In this document: positions 46,343 through 56,546 of the stretch, in pieces
Layout of the letters: each line of letters starts with the position of its first letter
Position numbering within the stretch: the stretch's first letter is position 1
Assembly (NCBI GenBank): GCA_038148375.1
Contig: JAYQVH010000009.1
Coordinates: forward strand, 52,752-116,751
Origin: CAWUEX02 sp038148375
Lineage (GTDB): Bacteria > Pseudomonadota > Alphaproteobacteria > Rhodospirillales > Rhodospirillaceae
Direction: 5' to 3'
Length of the DNA stretch: 64,000 nucleotides
Program-made: the position numbers and the translations under genes
The notes under the pieces: model-generated
The model's input: the letters and a program-made list of their open reading frames with translations, nothing else
The model's database searches: none
What the model was told of the DNA's origin: nothing

Positions 46343-48881
46343 ATGCCAGGACGTAAAAAAGGTAAGGAAACGGCTCGCTCTCGGTCTGCGGGTGCTGCGA
46401 CGAAGCCGCGGACACAAAAAGCCGTGGCTGTGCTCAGTGAAACCGACCACGCGGCGTTCGACCTGATTTGCGCGTGTGATGGCGCAGACATCGTCGAAAT
46501 CAATGAGGCAGGCCGCGCCTTGCTCGGTTATACGGGCACCGGGTCTCCAGTCGGTGCGCCTTTTTCCCAATTCGTTGCCTCAAAGGAACAAAAGAAGCTC
46601 GCGAAGAGCCTTGCATCGCTGACCAAGACGAAGAAACCGAATTGATGGCCGTAAATGGGCGGCGGATGTCAAAGCGCTGCCATTCAAGACGCGTAAGGCC
46701 ATACCCCGAACGTTGATTATTGCGCACAGCGCCGACCCTGATGCCGTCGCCGACGGTCCGCGAAACCCCCGCGACCGCCGGTATCGCGACCTCGTCGGCG
46801 CGTCGACGGACAGCTTTTGCATTCTACGTAAAGGCAACATCGCGTTCATCAATACGGCAGGACTGAACAAGCTTGGCGACGACGGCGGTAAGATGATCGG
46901 CCTGCCGTTCCTGCACTTCGTTCACCCGGCATTTAAGGAAGCCGTCGGCGAGGATGGCGCCGGTCTCCTGCAGGCCGATAGCGAGACGGATGGTCAACTC
47001 GTCATCAAAATTGTCAGCCAGGCGGGCCAGGTTTTCGACGTCGAGGTCCGGACATGGATATTCGGCTCTGAGGGCGAAGATGTCATCGCCATCGAGCTCC
47101 GCGATGTTACGCGGCGTATTCAGGCGGCACATGCTGTGCTGGAGAGCGAAGAGCGCCTCAAGAATGTCGTCGATGCGGTCGCTGATGCTGTGATCTCGAT
47201 TGATGAGCGCGGGATTGTTAAGTCCTTCAACGCAGCGGCGGAAAGCTTATTCAAACGCCAACGCGGTCAAGCGCTGGGCACGGCGTTTGAGAAATTTGTG
47301 CCCGATTGGACCGGACGCGCAGCATCGGGGAAAACGCCGAAGCCCGCTTTAGGTCCGTCGACGGTTGAAGTGCCTGCCGATGTTCTCGGCAAGCCGCGTG
47401 AGGTCGAGGCGGCGTGCGACGGCGGCGCTCTGTTCCCCGCCGAGATTACCGTGACGTCGCTTCAGCAGGGTTCGGACTCGCTGTTCACCGCGGTTGTGCG
47501 CGACATCACGGAGCGCAAAGAAGCTGAACAGGCGCAGAAATTATACGCCGCACGTCTGGAAGAGGCGGTTGAAGCGCGTACCGCCGAGCTGCGCAAGTTG
47601 TCGCGGCAAACCCGGCAGATCCTCGAAGCCGCCAACGAAGGAATCATCGGGATAAGCCCCGACGGCAAAATCACGATGGCCAATCCGACCGCTGCGGAAA
47701 TTCTCGACCGCGACCTCGGTGCGCTGAAGACGATGACGATAGAGGGAGCATTCATTGTTGGTACAGGTGCGCCAAACGCCGGTGAACCGCTGGATATCAG
47801 ACCCCAACTCGCGAAGGGACTGTATTACATCACGCGCGAAGCCCGTCTGGCGAAAGGCGACGGCATGTCATTCGAGGCGGAGTATGCGATCGCTCCGATT
47901 CGTGAGAAGGGGGGCGTCACGGGATATGTGCTCACTCTGCGCGATGTAACCGAACGCAAGCAGGCGGAGTCCGATCTGCGGCTCGCGGGCACGGTGTTCG
48001 AGCATACCAGCGAGGGACTGCTAATCGCTGATGCCAATCAACGCATTACCAAAACCAACAGCGCGTTCACGGGAATCACCGGATACACCTCTCAAGACGT
48101 GCTCGGGCAGGTCATGCGCAATGTGATATTCTTTGACGATAAGATCTATCGCGACACCATGAACGACCTTGAAAACACAGGTCAGCTTGAATGGGAGCAA
48201 TGGGGCAAGAACAAGGCCGGCGACCGTTTCGCCGCACGCTTGGCGTTGTCTGTTGTGAAAAACGAGAGTGGGATCGTTCAGCAGTACGTGGCGATCCTCA
48301 ACGATATTACGCAGCGCAAACTCGATGAAGAGCAGATCCGGTATCAGGCAAACTACGATCAGCTGACCGGACTGCCCAACCGGGCCCTGTTCATGGACCG
48401 TCTCGCGCGATTGGTGATCGAAAGCCGGCGTACGAAAACAAACATCGGGCTGATGTTCATCGACCTGGACGGATTTAAAGCGGTCAACGATACGCTCGGG
48501 CACGACGCCGGAGACCTATTGCTCAAGCAGACAGCAGAGCGCCTAGACTACTGTGTGCGTGAATAGGATACGGTGGCCCGCCTCGGTGGCGACGAATTCA
48601 CCGTAATCATGCCGCTCATCGACAGCATCCAAAGTACGGTTGTGGTGGCGGACCGCATTCTCGCGTCGCTGACCGAACCCTTCGATCTTGACGGTCAGGA
48701 AGGCCGAATCTCCGCCTCGATCGGCATCTCGATGTACCCGGATCAGGCCGATGACGACAAGCAATTGCTCCATAACGCGGACGTCGCGATGTTCCACGCC
48801 AAGTCCCAGGGCAAGGCGAATTACCAGTTCTACCGCGAAGGACTCGAGATCGAGGGCGTGCCGGAGCGTGAAGCCCGCTGA
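46343..48881 (+). pseudogene. broken multi-PAS diguanylate cyclase (frameshift + in-frame TAG)
   Basis: This reads as one gene of about five PAS domains and a GGDEF domain, split by two lesions. First, near 46643, the frame from the first PAS domain (ending KTKKPN then stop) continues perfectly as DGRKWAADVK in the +1 frame, as if one base had been inserted. Second, at 48564-48566, a TAG interrupts the GGDEF domain between CVRE and DTVARLGGDEF, where other proteins have a Ser or Thr. A change of TCG to TAG would explain it. The GGDEF motif itself is intact but lies after the stop. No EAL domain follows. Fragments: ORF 46343-46645, ORF 46713-48566 and ORF 48573-48881. A recoded or sequencing-error gene is the alternative. 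Confidence 0.8.
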
Positions 48882-48998
48882 GGTCCTTCGTTCCGGCCTT
48901 GCATTCTCAGGCGGGGTCGGCCAAAACCCGGGAGCAGCGCTTCACTCATCCATAGGTCCTGGCGTTCGCCTCGGCCTCAGTTCTCAGTCCAGGTTTTC

Positions 48999-50987
48999 AT
49001 GAACGAGACTTCTCCCCCCGTCACTCACTCCGAAATGGCCAACGCCATCCGGTTCCTGTCCGCGGACGCCGTACAGAAGGCCAATTCCGGGCATCCCGGC
49101 ATGCCCATGGGCATGGCCGATGTTGCCACGGTGCTGTTTACGCGGTTCCTGAAATTCGATGTCGCCGATCCGCGCTGGCCGGACCGGGACCGCTTCGTGC
49201 TTTCGGCCGGTCACGGCTCGATGCTGCTGTACAGCCTGATGTACCTGACCGGTGCCGAGGACATGCCGCTCGATCAGATTAAGAATTTCCGCCAACTCGG
49301 CAGCCGTACGGCGGGACACCCCGAGTATGGTCACGCATCGGCTGCGGAAACCACAACTGGACCGCTCGGCCAGGGACTCGCCAATTCCGTCGGCATGGCG
49401 TTGGCGGAGCGTATGCTCGCCGCGCGCTACGGAAAGGACATCGTCGATCACCATACCTATGTCATCGCCGGCGACGGCTGCCTGATGGAAGGTATCAGCC
49501 ACGAAGCGATATCTCTGGCGGGACACCTGAAGCTCGGACGCCTGATCGTTCTCTTCGACGACAACAAAATCAGCATCGACGGACCGACGGACCTGGCCGT
49601 GTCGGACGACCAGCTCGCCAGGTTCAAGGCCTCAGGCTGGGATGTGCAGTCCATCGATGGCCATGATCCGGAAGCGATCGCGGGCGCCATCGAAAAAGCC
49701 AAGGGCACGGACACGCCGTCATTGATTGCCTGCCGTACGACCATCGGCTTCGGGTCTCCGAACTTAGCAGGGACGTCCAAGACCCATGGGGCGCCGCTTG
49801 GCGATGACGAAATCGCGGCGACGCGTGACGCGCTGAATTGGAAGAGCGCACCCTTCGACGTCCCCGACTCAGTGCTTGCCTCCTGGCGGGCGGCTGGCAG
49901 CCGCGGCGCGAAAGCCCGCAGCGAATGGCAAGAACGTCTCAGTGCGCTTCCTGCGGAGACGCGCGACACCTTTACGCGCGCCATCAAAGGTGACCTGCCG
50001 TCGGGGTGGAACGCTGCAATTTCCTCTGTCATTGATGCTGCCATAGCGGACAAGCCGAAAGTCGCCACGCGCAAGGCGTCCGAAATGGTGCTTGAGAAAC
50101 TGACTGCTGCGATTCCCTGCATGGTCGGCGGTTCGGCGGATTTGACCGGGTCCAACAACACCAAGGTCGATGCGCTTACGCCGGTCTCGGCGGAAGACTT
50201 CTCCGGACGCTACATTTATTGGGGCGTGCGGGAGCACGGTATGGCCGCGGCGATGAACGGCATGGCGCTGCACGGCGGCTTTATACCTTACGGCGGGACC
50301 TTCCTGGTGTTTACCGACTACTGCCGGCCGTCCATCCGCCTGTCTGCCCTGATGGGCCAGCGTGTGATCTACGTCATGACCCACGATTCGATCGGTCTCG
50401 GCGAAGACGGGCCGACTCACCAGCCGGTCGAGCATCTCGCGAGCTTGCGGGCAATGCCCAACGTGCTGGTCATGCGTCCCGCCGATCTGGTTGAAACCGC
50501 CGAGTGCTGGGCGGCAGCCGTCAGCCAGGCGGACCGGCCGACGATCCTGGCGCTGAGCCGCCAGGGATTGCCCGCGCTGCGTACGACGGCGCAGCCGGAA
50601 AACCTGTGTGCCAAAGGGGCTTACGTGATCTCCGAATCCGATGGCGACCGGCAGGCTACGATTCTGGCGACAGGTTCAGAGGTTTCGACCGCCGTCGAGG
50701 CGCAAACCTCGTTGAAGGCAGATGGCATATCCGTTGCAGTTGTGTCGATGCCCTGCTGGGAGTTGTTCGACGACCAGGACGACGCGTACAAGGCCGCGGT
50801 CCTCGGCACCGCGCCGCGCGTGTCCATCGAAGCGGCTGCGACCTTCGGCTGGGAAAAGTACGTCGGAGCAGACGGCGCTGTGATTGGAATGACCACTTTC
50901 GGAGCGTCTGCGCCAGCCGGTGACCTTTACAAGCACTTCGGTATTACGGCTGCCGCCGTCTGCGATGCCGTCAAGGCGCGGGTGTAA
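48999..50987 (+). CDS. tkt: transketolase
   Basis: A 662-residue ThDP enzyme that transfers two-carbon units in the pentose phosphate or Calvin pathway. N-terminal motifs (ANAIRFLSADAVQKANSGHPG), the ThDP-binding GDGCLMEGISHEA and the central FVLSAGHGSMLLY are intact; the C-terminal FGASAPAGDLYKHFGIT is typical. Length matches the family. The rpe gene starts 13 bp after its stop, which fits a pentose-phosphate operon. Confidence 0.96.
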   Translation: MNETSPPVTHSEMANAIRFLSADAVQKANSGHPGMPMGMADVATVLFTRFLKFDVADPRWPDRDRFVLSAGHGSMLLYSLMYLTGAEDMPLDQIKNFRQLGSRTAGHPEYGHASAAETTTGPLGQGLANSVGMALAERMLAARYGKDIVDHHTYVIAGDGCLMEGISHEAISLAGHLKLGRLIVLFDDNKISIDGPTDLAVSDDQLARFKASGWDVQSIDGHDPEAIAGAIEKAKGTDTPSLIACRTTIGFGSPNLAGTSKTHGAPLGDDEIAATRDALNWKSAPFDVPDSVLASWRAAGSRGAKARSEWQERLSALPAETRDTFTRAIKGDLPSGWNAAISSVIDAAIADKPKVATRKASEMVLEKLTAAIPCMVGGSADLTGSNNTKVDALTPVSAEDFSGRYIYWGVREHGMAAAMNGMALHGGFIPYGGTFLVFTDYCRPSIRLSALMGQRVIYVMTHDSIGLGEDGPTHQPVEHLASLRAMPNVLVMRPADLVETAECWAAAVSQADRPTILALSRQGLPALRTTAQPENLCAKGAYVISESDGDRQATILATGSEVSTAVEAQTSLKADGISVAVVSMPCWELFDDQDDAYKAAVLGTAPRVSIEAAATFGWEKYVGADGAVIGMTTFGASAPAGDLYKHFGITAAAVCDAVKARV

Positions 50988-51000
50988 GGGCCGGATAAAT

Positions 51001-51645
51001 ATGACAGTCAAAATCGCCCCCTCAATTCTCTCTGCTGACTTCGCTAAACTGGGTGAGGAGGTGCGTGCGATCGATTCGGCGGGGGCGGATTACATACATG
51101 TCGATGTCATGGACGGGCACTTCGTACCGAACATCACGATCGGTCCCGCCGTGGTCGAAGCGCTCCGGCCGCACACCAAGAAAACGATGGATGTGCACCT
51201 GATGATTGAGCCGGTGGATCCGTACATCGAAGCATTTGTCGAGGCGGGATCGGATATCGTTACGGTGCATGCGGAGGCCACCCGGCACCTCGACCGTACG
51301 CTACAGGTCATCAAAGGGCTGGGCGCGAAAGCAGGCGTTTCCCTCAATCCGGGCACCCCGGCGGATGCTGTGTCCTATGTCTTGGATAAGGTCGACCTTA
51401 TCTTGGTCATGTCTGTGAACCCCGGATTCGGCGGCCAGAGTTTCTTGACCTCGCAGATTGAGAAAATCGCCCGCATCAAAGAGATGATCGGCGACCGCCC
51501 CGTAGAGATCGAAGTCGACGGGGGAATCAACCCGGAGACTGCAAAAGCCTGTATTGACGCAGGGGCGACGGTGTTGGTCGCCGGCAGTGCCGTCTTCGGC
51601 GGCAGCGGAGACTACGCCGCGAATATCGCTGCCCTCCGCGGATAG
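51001..51645 (+). CDS. rpe: ribulose-phosphate 3-epimerase
   Basis: A 214-residue TIM-barrel enzyme that interconverts ribulose 5-phosphate and xylulose 5-phosphate. Start at the ATG at 51001, 13 bp after transketolase. Motifs KIAPSILSADFAKLGEEV, HVDVMDGHFVPN, LVMSVNPGFGGQ and EVDGGIN are all present, including the metal-site aspartates and histidines. It provides xylulose 5-phosphate for the transketolase. Confidence 0.96.
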   Translation: MTVKIAPSILSADFAKLGEEVRAIDSAGADYIHVDVMDGHFVPNITIGPAVVEALRPHTKKTMDVHLMIEPVDPYIEAFVEAGSDIVTVHAEATRHLDRTLQVIKGLGAKAGVSLNPGTPADAVSYVLDKVDLILVMSVNPGFGGQSFLTSQIEKIARIKEMIGDRPVEIEVDGGINPETAKACIDAGATVLVAGSAVFGGSGDYAANIAALRG

Positions 51646-51707
51646 AAATCTCAATTTAATCAGTGTGCTAGGCCCCTGCGGCGAAGGCGGGATCGCAGCC
51701 CAATCGC

Positions 51708-51747
51708 CTGTCATATTTCTTTAACAAATGTGTCACAATCGTGTCGC
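51708..51747 (+). promoter_or_regulatory. tandem Pho box upstream of pstS
   Basis: Four PhoB-type half-sites spaced exactly 11 bp apart: CTGTCAT at 51708, CTTTAAC at 51719, GTGTCAC at 51730 and GTGTCGC at 51741, each followed by an A/T-rich 4-bp spacer. PhoB binds such 7-bp repeats with 4-bp spacers. The last half-site ends 80 bp before the pstS ATG. This is good evidence for phosphate control of the pst operon by PhoB encoded at its end. Confidence 0.8.
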
Positions 51748-51826
51748 CATCCGCGAATACGTTGGCGCCTGACACCACATGGGCCACCAAGAATCTTGCC
51801 CGCCAAGCCACACTTAGGAGACTGGC

Positions 51827-52834
51827 ATGAAGAAAACCATATTCGCACTCGCACTCAGCTTTTGTGCGATTTCATCCGCGCAGGCGCGTGACCAAATTCG
51901 TATTGTCGGATCGTCGACCGTATTTCCGTTTTCCACTGCTGTGGCGGAGCAGTTCGGCCGCACGACGTCGTTCGCCACGCCGATCGTGGAAAGCACTGGC
52001 TCAGGCGGTGGCCTGAAGTTGTTCTGCGATGGCGTCGGCACGGATACCCCGGACATGACCAACGCATCCCGGCGGATCAAGCAGTCCGAAGTGGAGCTGT
52101 GCGCCAAAAATGGCGTCTCAGAGATTACTGAAATACGCATCGGCTTCGACGGCATTGTCCTGGCCAACGACAAATCGGGCGTTCAGTTGGATCTCACGCT
52201 CGGACAACTTTTCCTGGCCCTGGCCAAAGAGGTTCCTGTGGATGGAAAACTCGTCGCCAATCCGTATACCAAGTGGAGCGACGTCGACGCCTCCCTTCCC
52301 GCAGTCGAAATCGAGGTTCTAGGCCCGCCGCCGACGTCGGGCACGCGCGACGCGTTTGTCGAGTTGGCGATGGAAGCCGGCTGCGACCAGGTGGACGGCG
52401 CGGCCGCGCTCGGGCTCGAAGGCAAAGCCTGTCATCTCATTCGCGAAGACGGCCGTTTTGTCGAGGCCGGTGAGAATGACAACCTGATCGTTCAGAAGCT
52501 GGGAGCAAACCCGGCGGCCTACGGCATCTTCGGCTTCAGCTTCCTCGATCAGAATGCCGATAAGGTCCAGGGCGCCACCATTGCCGGGGTCGAGCCGACC
52601 TTCGAAAACATAGCTGATGGTGCCTATCCGGTCTCCCGTTCGCTCTACTTCTATGTCAAGAAAGCGCATGTTGGTGTTATCCCGGGGATCGAGGAATACT
52701 TGGCTGAATTCACCAGTGATCGCGCGTCCGGCGAGGATGGCTATTTGCTCGACAAGGGGCTGATTCCGCTGCCCGACGATCAGCGGGATTTGGTCCGTGA
52801 TCAGGCAACGTCGCTGGCGAATTTGACGATGTAA
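51827..52834 (+). CDS. pstS: phosphate ABC transporter substrate-binding protein PstS
   Basis: A 335-residue periplasmic phosphate-binding protein with a signal peptide (ISSAQA-RD). The phosphate-binding loops are recognisable as IVGSSTVFPF, ESTGSGGGLKLF and PTSGTRDAF. It is the first gene of pstSCAB-phoB and has AGGAGA before its ATG. The gap to pstC contains a strong stem-loop. It belongs to the PstS group that is typical of Alphaproteobacteria, longer than some E. coli-type proteins. Confidence 0.93.
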   Translation: MKKTIFALALSFCAISSAQARDQIRIVGSSTVFPFSTAVAEQFGRTTSFATPIVESTGSGGGLKLFCDGVGTDTPDMTNASRRIKQSEVELCAKNGVSEITEIRIGFDGIVLANDKSGVQLDLTLGQLFLALAKEVPVDGKLVANPYTKWSDVDASLPAVEIEVLGPPPTSGTRDAFVELAMEAGCDQVDGAAALGLEGKACHLIREDGRFVEAGENDNLIVQKLGANPAAYGIFGFSFLDQNADKVQGATIAGVEPTFENIADGAYPVSRSLYFYVKKAHVGVIPGIEEYLAEFTSDRASGEDGYLLDKGLIPLPDDQRDLVRDQATSLANLTM

Positions 52835-52840
52835 TTGGAA

Positions 52841-52874
52841 TGCGGCGCGCTCGCACGCGCGCGGGTGCGCCGCA
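52841..52874 (+). other. stem-loop between pstS and pstC
   Basis: An 8-bp GC stem (TGCGGCGC at 52841 and GCGCCGCA at 52867) closing an 18-nt GC-rich loop, without a T-run. Such intercistronic hairpins often protect upstream mRNA, which would give more PstS than permease. This is inference from position and structure. Confidence 0.5.
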
Positions 52875-52963
52875 GTCCGAAGTGAAACGATATACGCGCC
52901 TCCCGACGAGGCAGGTAAAATAAGGCGTGGGCCGATGGTCCGCGCCGCAGGGCGATTAGGACC

Positions 52964-54343
52964 ATGAGTTTGACCTTTGCCGTTGCCGCTATCCTGTTGC
53001 TTGCGTCATACGGCTTCTATTCCGGTCGGCTTAAATCGCTGCGTACGGCCAGCGGAAATGTCGGCGCGCTGCATTCACTGCCGAGCTATTACGGTGGGTA
53101 TGTCGCCCTTTGGTGTGGGCTGCCTGCGCTCCTGCTTGTTGCAGTGTGGATGGCTTTTGACACAGCGGTGATCACCTCTCTGCTTGTCTCAGGGCTCGGG
53201 GATATGACCGCTGGTCTGTCCGAAGCCGAACTCAGTCTCCTGATCACCGATATACGCAATCTGGCATCCGGCGGCATTTCATCGAACGCGGATCCGGCGG
53301 TCTTGCAGGCGGCCGCGCGGTTCCAATCCATGCAGGCGCTGAGCGACATTGCCATGGTTGTGATCGTGCTGGCCTTGGCCATTGGCGCGCTGGTTGTCGC
53401 TCGTCAACGTATCGCGCCGAAATTCCGTGCGCGCAATCGCGTCGAGTCGATTATCTCCGGTCTACTCGTCGTCTGCTCTCTGATCGCCATTCTGACCACC
53501 ATTGGCATCGTGCTTTCCTTGTTGTTCGAGACGGTCCGGTTTTTCGGCAAGGTGCCATTCACCGAATTCTTGTTCGGTCTGGAATGGAGTCCGCAGACGG
53601 CGTTGCGCGCCGACCAGGTCGGATCGTCAGGTGCTTTTGGGGCCGTTCCGCTGTTCGCCGGAACTCTGCTGATTGCGTTTATTGCCATGTGCGTGGCGAC
53701 GCCGATCGGATTGTACGGCGCCATCTATATGGCGGAATACGCCGACCAGCGCGTCCGCGCGGTTCTCAAACCCCTGCTTGAAATTCTCGCCGGTATCCCG
53801 ACCGTCGTGTACGGATTTTTCGCCGCGCTGACGGTCGCGCCCTTCATTCGCCGGTTTGGCGAAGGCATGGGCCTCGACGTTGCGTCGGAAAGCGCGCTGG
53901 CCGCGGGGCTGGTCATGGGCATAATGATCATCCCCTTTGTGTCATCGCTCGCGGACGATGTTATCACCGCCGTACCGCAGTCCCTCCGCGACGGTTCGCT
54001 CGGTCTCGGCGCGACGAAATCCGAAACCATAAAACGCGTTGTCTTTCCGGCGGCCTTGCCGGGCATTGTCGGCGGAATTCTGCTCGCCGTTTCGCGCGCT
54101 ATCGGAGAGACAATGATCGTGGTCATGGCCGCGGGTCTGGCGGCCAATCTGACAATCAATCCGCTCGAAGCCGTGACCACCGTTACCGTTCAAATCGTCA
54201 CCCTGCTGGTTGGCGACCAGGAATTCGACAGCGCAAAGACGCTCGCCGCGTTTGCGCTGGGCCTTGTTCTTTTTTGTGTAACCCTCGTGATCAACGTGAT
54301 CGCACTTCATGTCGTGCGCCGTTACCGGGAACAGTATGAGTGA
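52964..54343 (+). CDS. pstC: phosphate ABC transporter permease PstC
   Basis: A 459-residue inner-membrane permease. The first ~160 residues form an extra membrane-plus-loop region seen in alphaproteobacterial PstC. The core has the EAA-type loop around SLRDGSLGLGATKSETIKRV, which contacts the PstB ATPase. The stop overlaps the pstA start by 4 nt (GTGA). Together with PstA it forms the phosphate channel. Confidence 0.93.
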   Translation: MSLTFAVAAILLLASYGFYSGRLKSLRTASGNVGALHSLPSYYGGYVALWCGLPALLLVAVWMAFDTAVITSLLVSGLGDMTAGLSEAELSLLITDIRNLASGGISSNADPAVLQAAARFQSMQALSDIAMVVIVLALAIGALVVARQRIAPKFRARNRVESIISGLLVVCSLIAILTTIGIVLSLLFETVRFFGKVPFTEFLFGLEWSPQTALRADQVGSSGAFGAVPLFAGTLLIAFIAMCVATPIGLYGAIYMAEYADQRVRAVLKPLLEILAGIPTVVYGFFAALTVAPFIRRFGEGMGLDVASESALAAGLVMGIMIIPFVSSLADDVITAVPQSLRDGSLGLGATKSETIKRVVFPAALPGIVGGILLAVSRAIGETMIVVMAAGLAANLTINPLEAVTTVTVQIVTLLVGDQEFDSAKTLAAFALGLVLFCVTLVINVIALHVVRRYREQYE

Positions 54344-55659
54344 GCGAGGCAGTTATGGTTGACTCCCAAGGCGGTGATCGTCCGCACCGCACGACCGAGA
54401 TCGTCAACGCCGGTCTCAAGCGCCGCTACCGGTCGGAGCGCGTGTTCAAATTATATGGCATCGCCGCGCTCGCGGTGGCGATGGGTATGCTGGCGTTGCT
54501 TTTCGTGACCATCGGCACTCGCGGACTCCCGGCGTTCTTGCAGACCTATGTCACGTTTGACGTCGTGCTGGCGGAAGACACGATCGACCCCGGCCGCACG
54601 CGTGATCCTGACGTTCTGTCGACCGCAAATTACCAGGCCCTGGTCCGTCAGACCCTGCGCGACATGTTTCCCGACGTGTCAGGCCGGCGCAATCAGCGCG
54701 AACTGTATCGCCTGATTAGTTCCGGCGCGCCGTTTGATGTGCGTGAAATGGTCATGGACAATCCGTCGTTGATCGGTTCGACCGTATCCGTATCCGTTCC
54801 CATGTCCGCGGACTTCGACCAATTCGCAAAAGGGCATATTTCGCGCGACGTGCCCGAGGCCGACCGCCGCGTCTCCGATCAGCAGATCGAATGGTTCGAC
54901 CGTCTCGACCAAGACGGCCGTGTCGAGCTGCGGTTCAATGCCAATCTCTTTACGCACGGCGATAGCCGCGAACCGGAAATGGCCGGTATCTGGGGTGCCG
55001 TGGTCGGTTCCTTCTATACGTTGCTGATTACTATGGCGCTGTCGTTTCCCATCGGTGTGGCTGCTGCGGTTTACTTGCAGGAATTCGCGCCGAAGAACCG
55101 CTGGACCGATATCATTGAAGTCAACATCAACAACCTCGCCGCCGTTCCGTCTATTGTTTTCGGATTGCTTGGACTGGCGATGTTCCTCAACTTTTTCGGA
55201 CTGCCGCGGTCGGCGCCCCTGGTCGGCGGGCTTGTCCTGTCGCTGATGACCCTTCCGACGGTGATCATTGCCAGCCGCGCGGCTTTGATGTCAGTGCCGC
55301 CGTCGATTCGTGAGGCCGCACTTGGATTGGGGGCGTCCCAATTGCAAGTCATCACGCATCATGTCATCCCGTTGGCCGTGACCGGCATGCTGACCGGCAC
55401 GATCATCGGTATGGCAAGGGCGCTGGGTGAGTCTGCGCCGCTTCTCATGATTGGCATGGTCGCGTTTATCGTCGATATCCCGCAGGGACCGATGGACCCG
55501 GCCACCGTGCTCCCGGTGCAGATCTATTTGTGGGCAGACGCACCGGAGCGCGCTTTCGTCGAACGCACCTCTGCCGCAGTCTTGGTGCTGCTTGCGTTCC
55601 TTATCCTCATGAACGGCCTAGCAGTCTGGCTGCGCAACAAATTTGAACGGCGCTGGTAA
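54340..55659 (+). CDS. pstA: phosphate ABC transporter permease PstA
   Basis: A 439-residue permease whose first ~215 residues carry one membrane helix and a large periplasmic domain of the DUF3333 type, as in many Alphaproteobacteria. The core has about five helices and an EAA loop near IREAALGLGASQLQVITHHV. I use the GTG start at 54340 overlapping pstC, with an ATG at 54355 as the alternative. Two bases separate it from pstB. Confidence 0.93.
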   Translation: MSEAVMVDSQGGDRPHRTTEIVNAGLKRRYRSERVFKLYGIAALAVAMGMLALLFVTIGTRGLPAFLQTYVTFDVVLAEDTIDPGRTRDPDVLSTANYQALVRQTLRDMFPDVSGRRNQRELYRLISSGAPFDVREMVMDNPSLIGSTVSVSVPMSADFDQFAKGHISRDVPEADRRVSDQQIEWFDRLDQDGRVELRFNANLFTHGDSREPEMAGIWGAVVGSFYTLLITMALSFPIGVAAAVYLQEFAPKNRWTDIIEVNINNLAAVPSIVFGLLGLAMFLNFFGLPRSAPLVGGLVLSLMTLPTVIIASRAALMSVPPSIREAALGLGASQLQVITHHVIPLAVTGMLTGTIIGMARALGESAPLLMIGMVAFIVDIPQGPMDPATVLPVQIYLWADAPERAFVERTSAAVLVLLAFLILMNGLAVWLRNKFERRW

Positions 55660-55661
55660 CC

Positions 55662-56477
55662 ATGAATCAAGACGTTTCTCCGATCGAAAAAACTGCCGGT
55701 GCTCCGCTGGTGACCGATGACCCGGTCAAACTATCAGCGCGCGACGTAACCGTGACCTACGGCGACAAGCGCGCGCTGATCGACGTCAATATCGACATCG
55801 TTGACCGGCAGGTTACGTCATTTATCGGACCTTCGGGCTGCGGCAAGTCGACCTTTCTGCGCTGCTTTAACCGCATGAATGACACCATCGATATCTGCCG
55901 CGTCGACGGCACGATCACGCTGGATCAGGAAGACATCTACGACGCCGACATCGATCCCGTGCAAATCCGCGCGCGCATCGGCATGGTGTTCCAAAAACCC
56001 AATCCGTTTCCGAAGTCGATTTTCGAAAATGTCGCTTACGGGCCGCGTATCCACGGATTGGTGAACGAAAAGGGCGACCTCGAAGAGATCGTTCACTCCA
56101 GTTTGGAAAAAGCCGGTCTGTTGAAAGAAGTCAAAGACCGCCTCGATGCGCCGGGCACGAGCTTGTCCGGCGGACAGCAACAGCGTTTGTGCATTGCCCG
56201 CGCGATTGCCGTGAGTCCGGAGGTCATTCTCATGGACGAACCGTGCTCGGCCTTGGACCCGATCGCCACGGCCAAGATCGAGGAGCTGATCGACGATCTG
56301 CGCGAGAACTACACCATCGTCATTGTCACGCACTCCATGCAGCAGGCCGCCCGAGTTTCTCAGCGCACGGCATTTTTTCATCTCGGATATTTGGTCGAGT
56401 GCGGCGACACCGAAACCGTATTTACCAACCCGGAACATGAATTAACCCAAGGGTACATCACAGGCCGGTTCGGATGA
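55662..56477 (+). CDS. pstB: phosphate ABC transporter ATP-binding protein PstB
   Basis: A 271-residue ATPase. Walker A is GPSGCGKST (near residue 50), the signature is LSGGQQQRL and Walker B is VILMDEPCSALD; the H-loop is IVTHSMQQA. It drives phosphate import through PstCA. It starts two bases after pstA. The usual next gene, phoU, is absent. Confidence 0.97.
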   Translation: MNQDVSPIEKTAGAPLVTDDPVKLSARDVTVTYGDKRALIDVNIDIVDRQVTSFIGPSGCGKSTFLRCFNRMNDTIDICRVDGTITLDQEDIYDADIDPVQIRARIGMVFQKPNPFPKSIFENVAYGPRIHGLVNEKGDLEEIVHSSLEKAGLLKEVKDRLDAPGTSLSGGQQQRLCIARAIAVSPEVILMDEPCSALDPIATAKIEELIDDLRENYTIVIVTHSMQQAARVSQRTAFFHLGYLVECGDTETVFTNPEHELTQGYITGRFG

Positions 56478-56497
56478 TATGGAGCTAAACGCTTCAG

Positions 56498-56510
56498 CGG
56501 CGTTTCGCCG
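56498..56510 (+). other. small hairpin between pstB and phoB
   Basis: CGGCG and CGCCG around TTT in the 69-bp gap, without a following T-run. It may influence the amount of phoB translated from the pst transcript, but its significance is uncertain. Confidence 0.3.
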
Positions 56511-56546
56511 GGTGGAGAACATCGTGCCTATATTGGAGAAATAGAA

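Noticed and set aside
48573..48881. Independent small GGDEF protein starting at GTG 48573
   Set aside because: It begins at the middle of the GGDEF domain directly after the TAG and has no ribosome site; it is the tail of the upstream gene.
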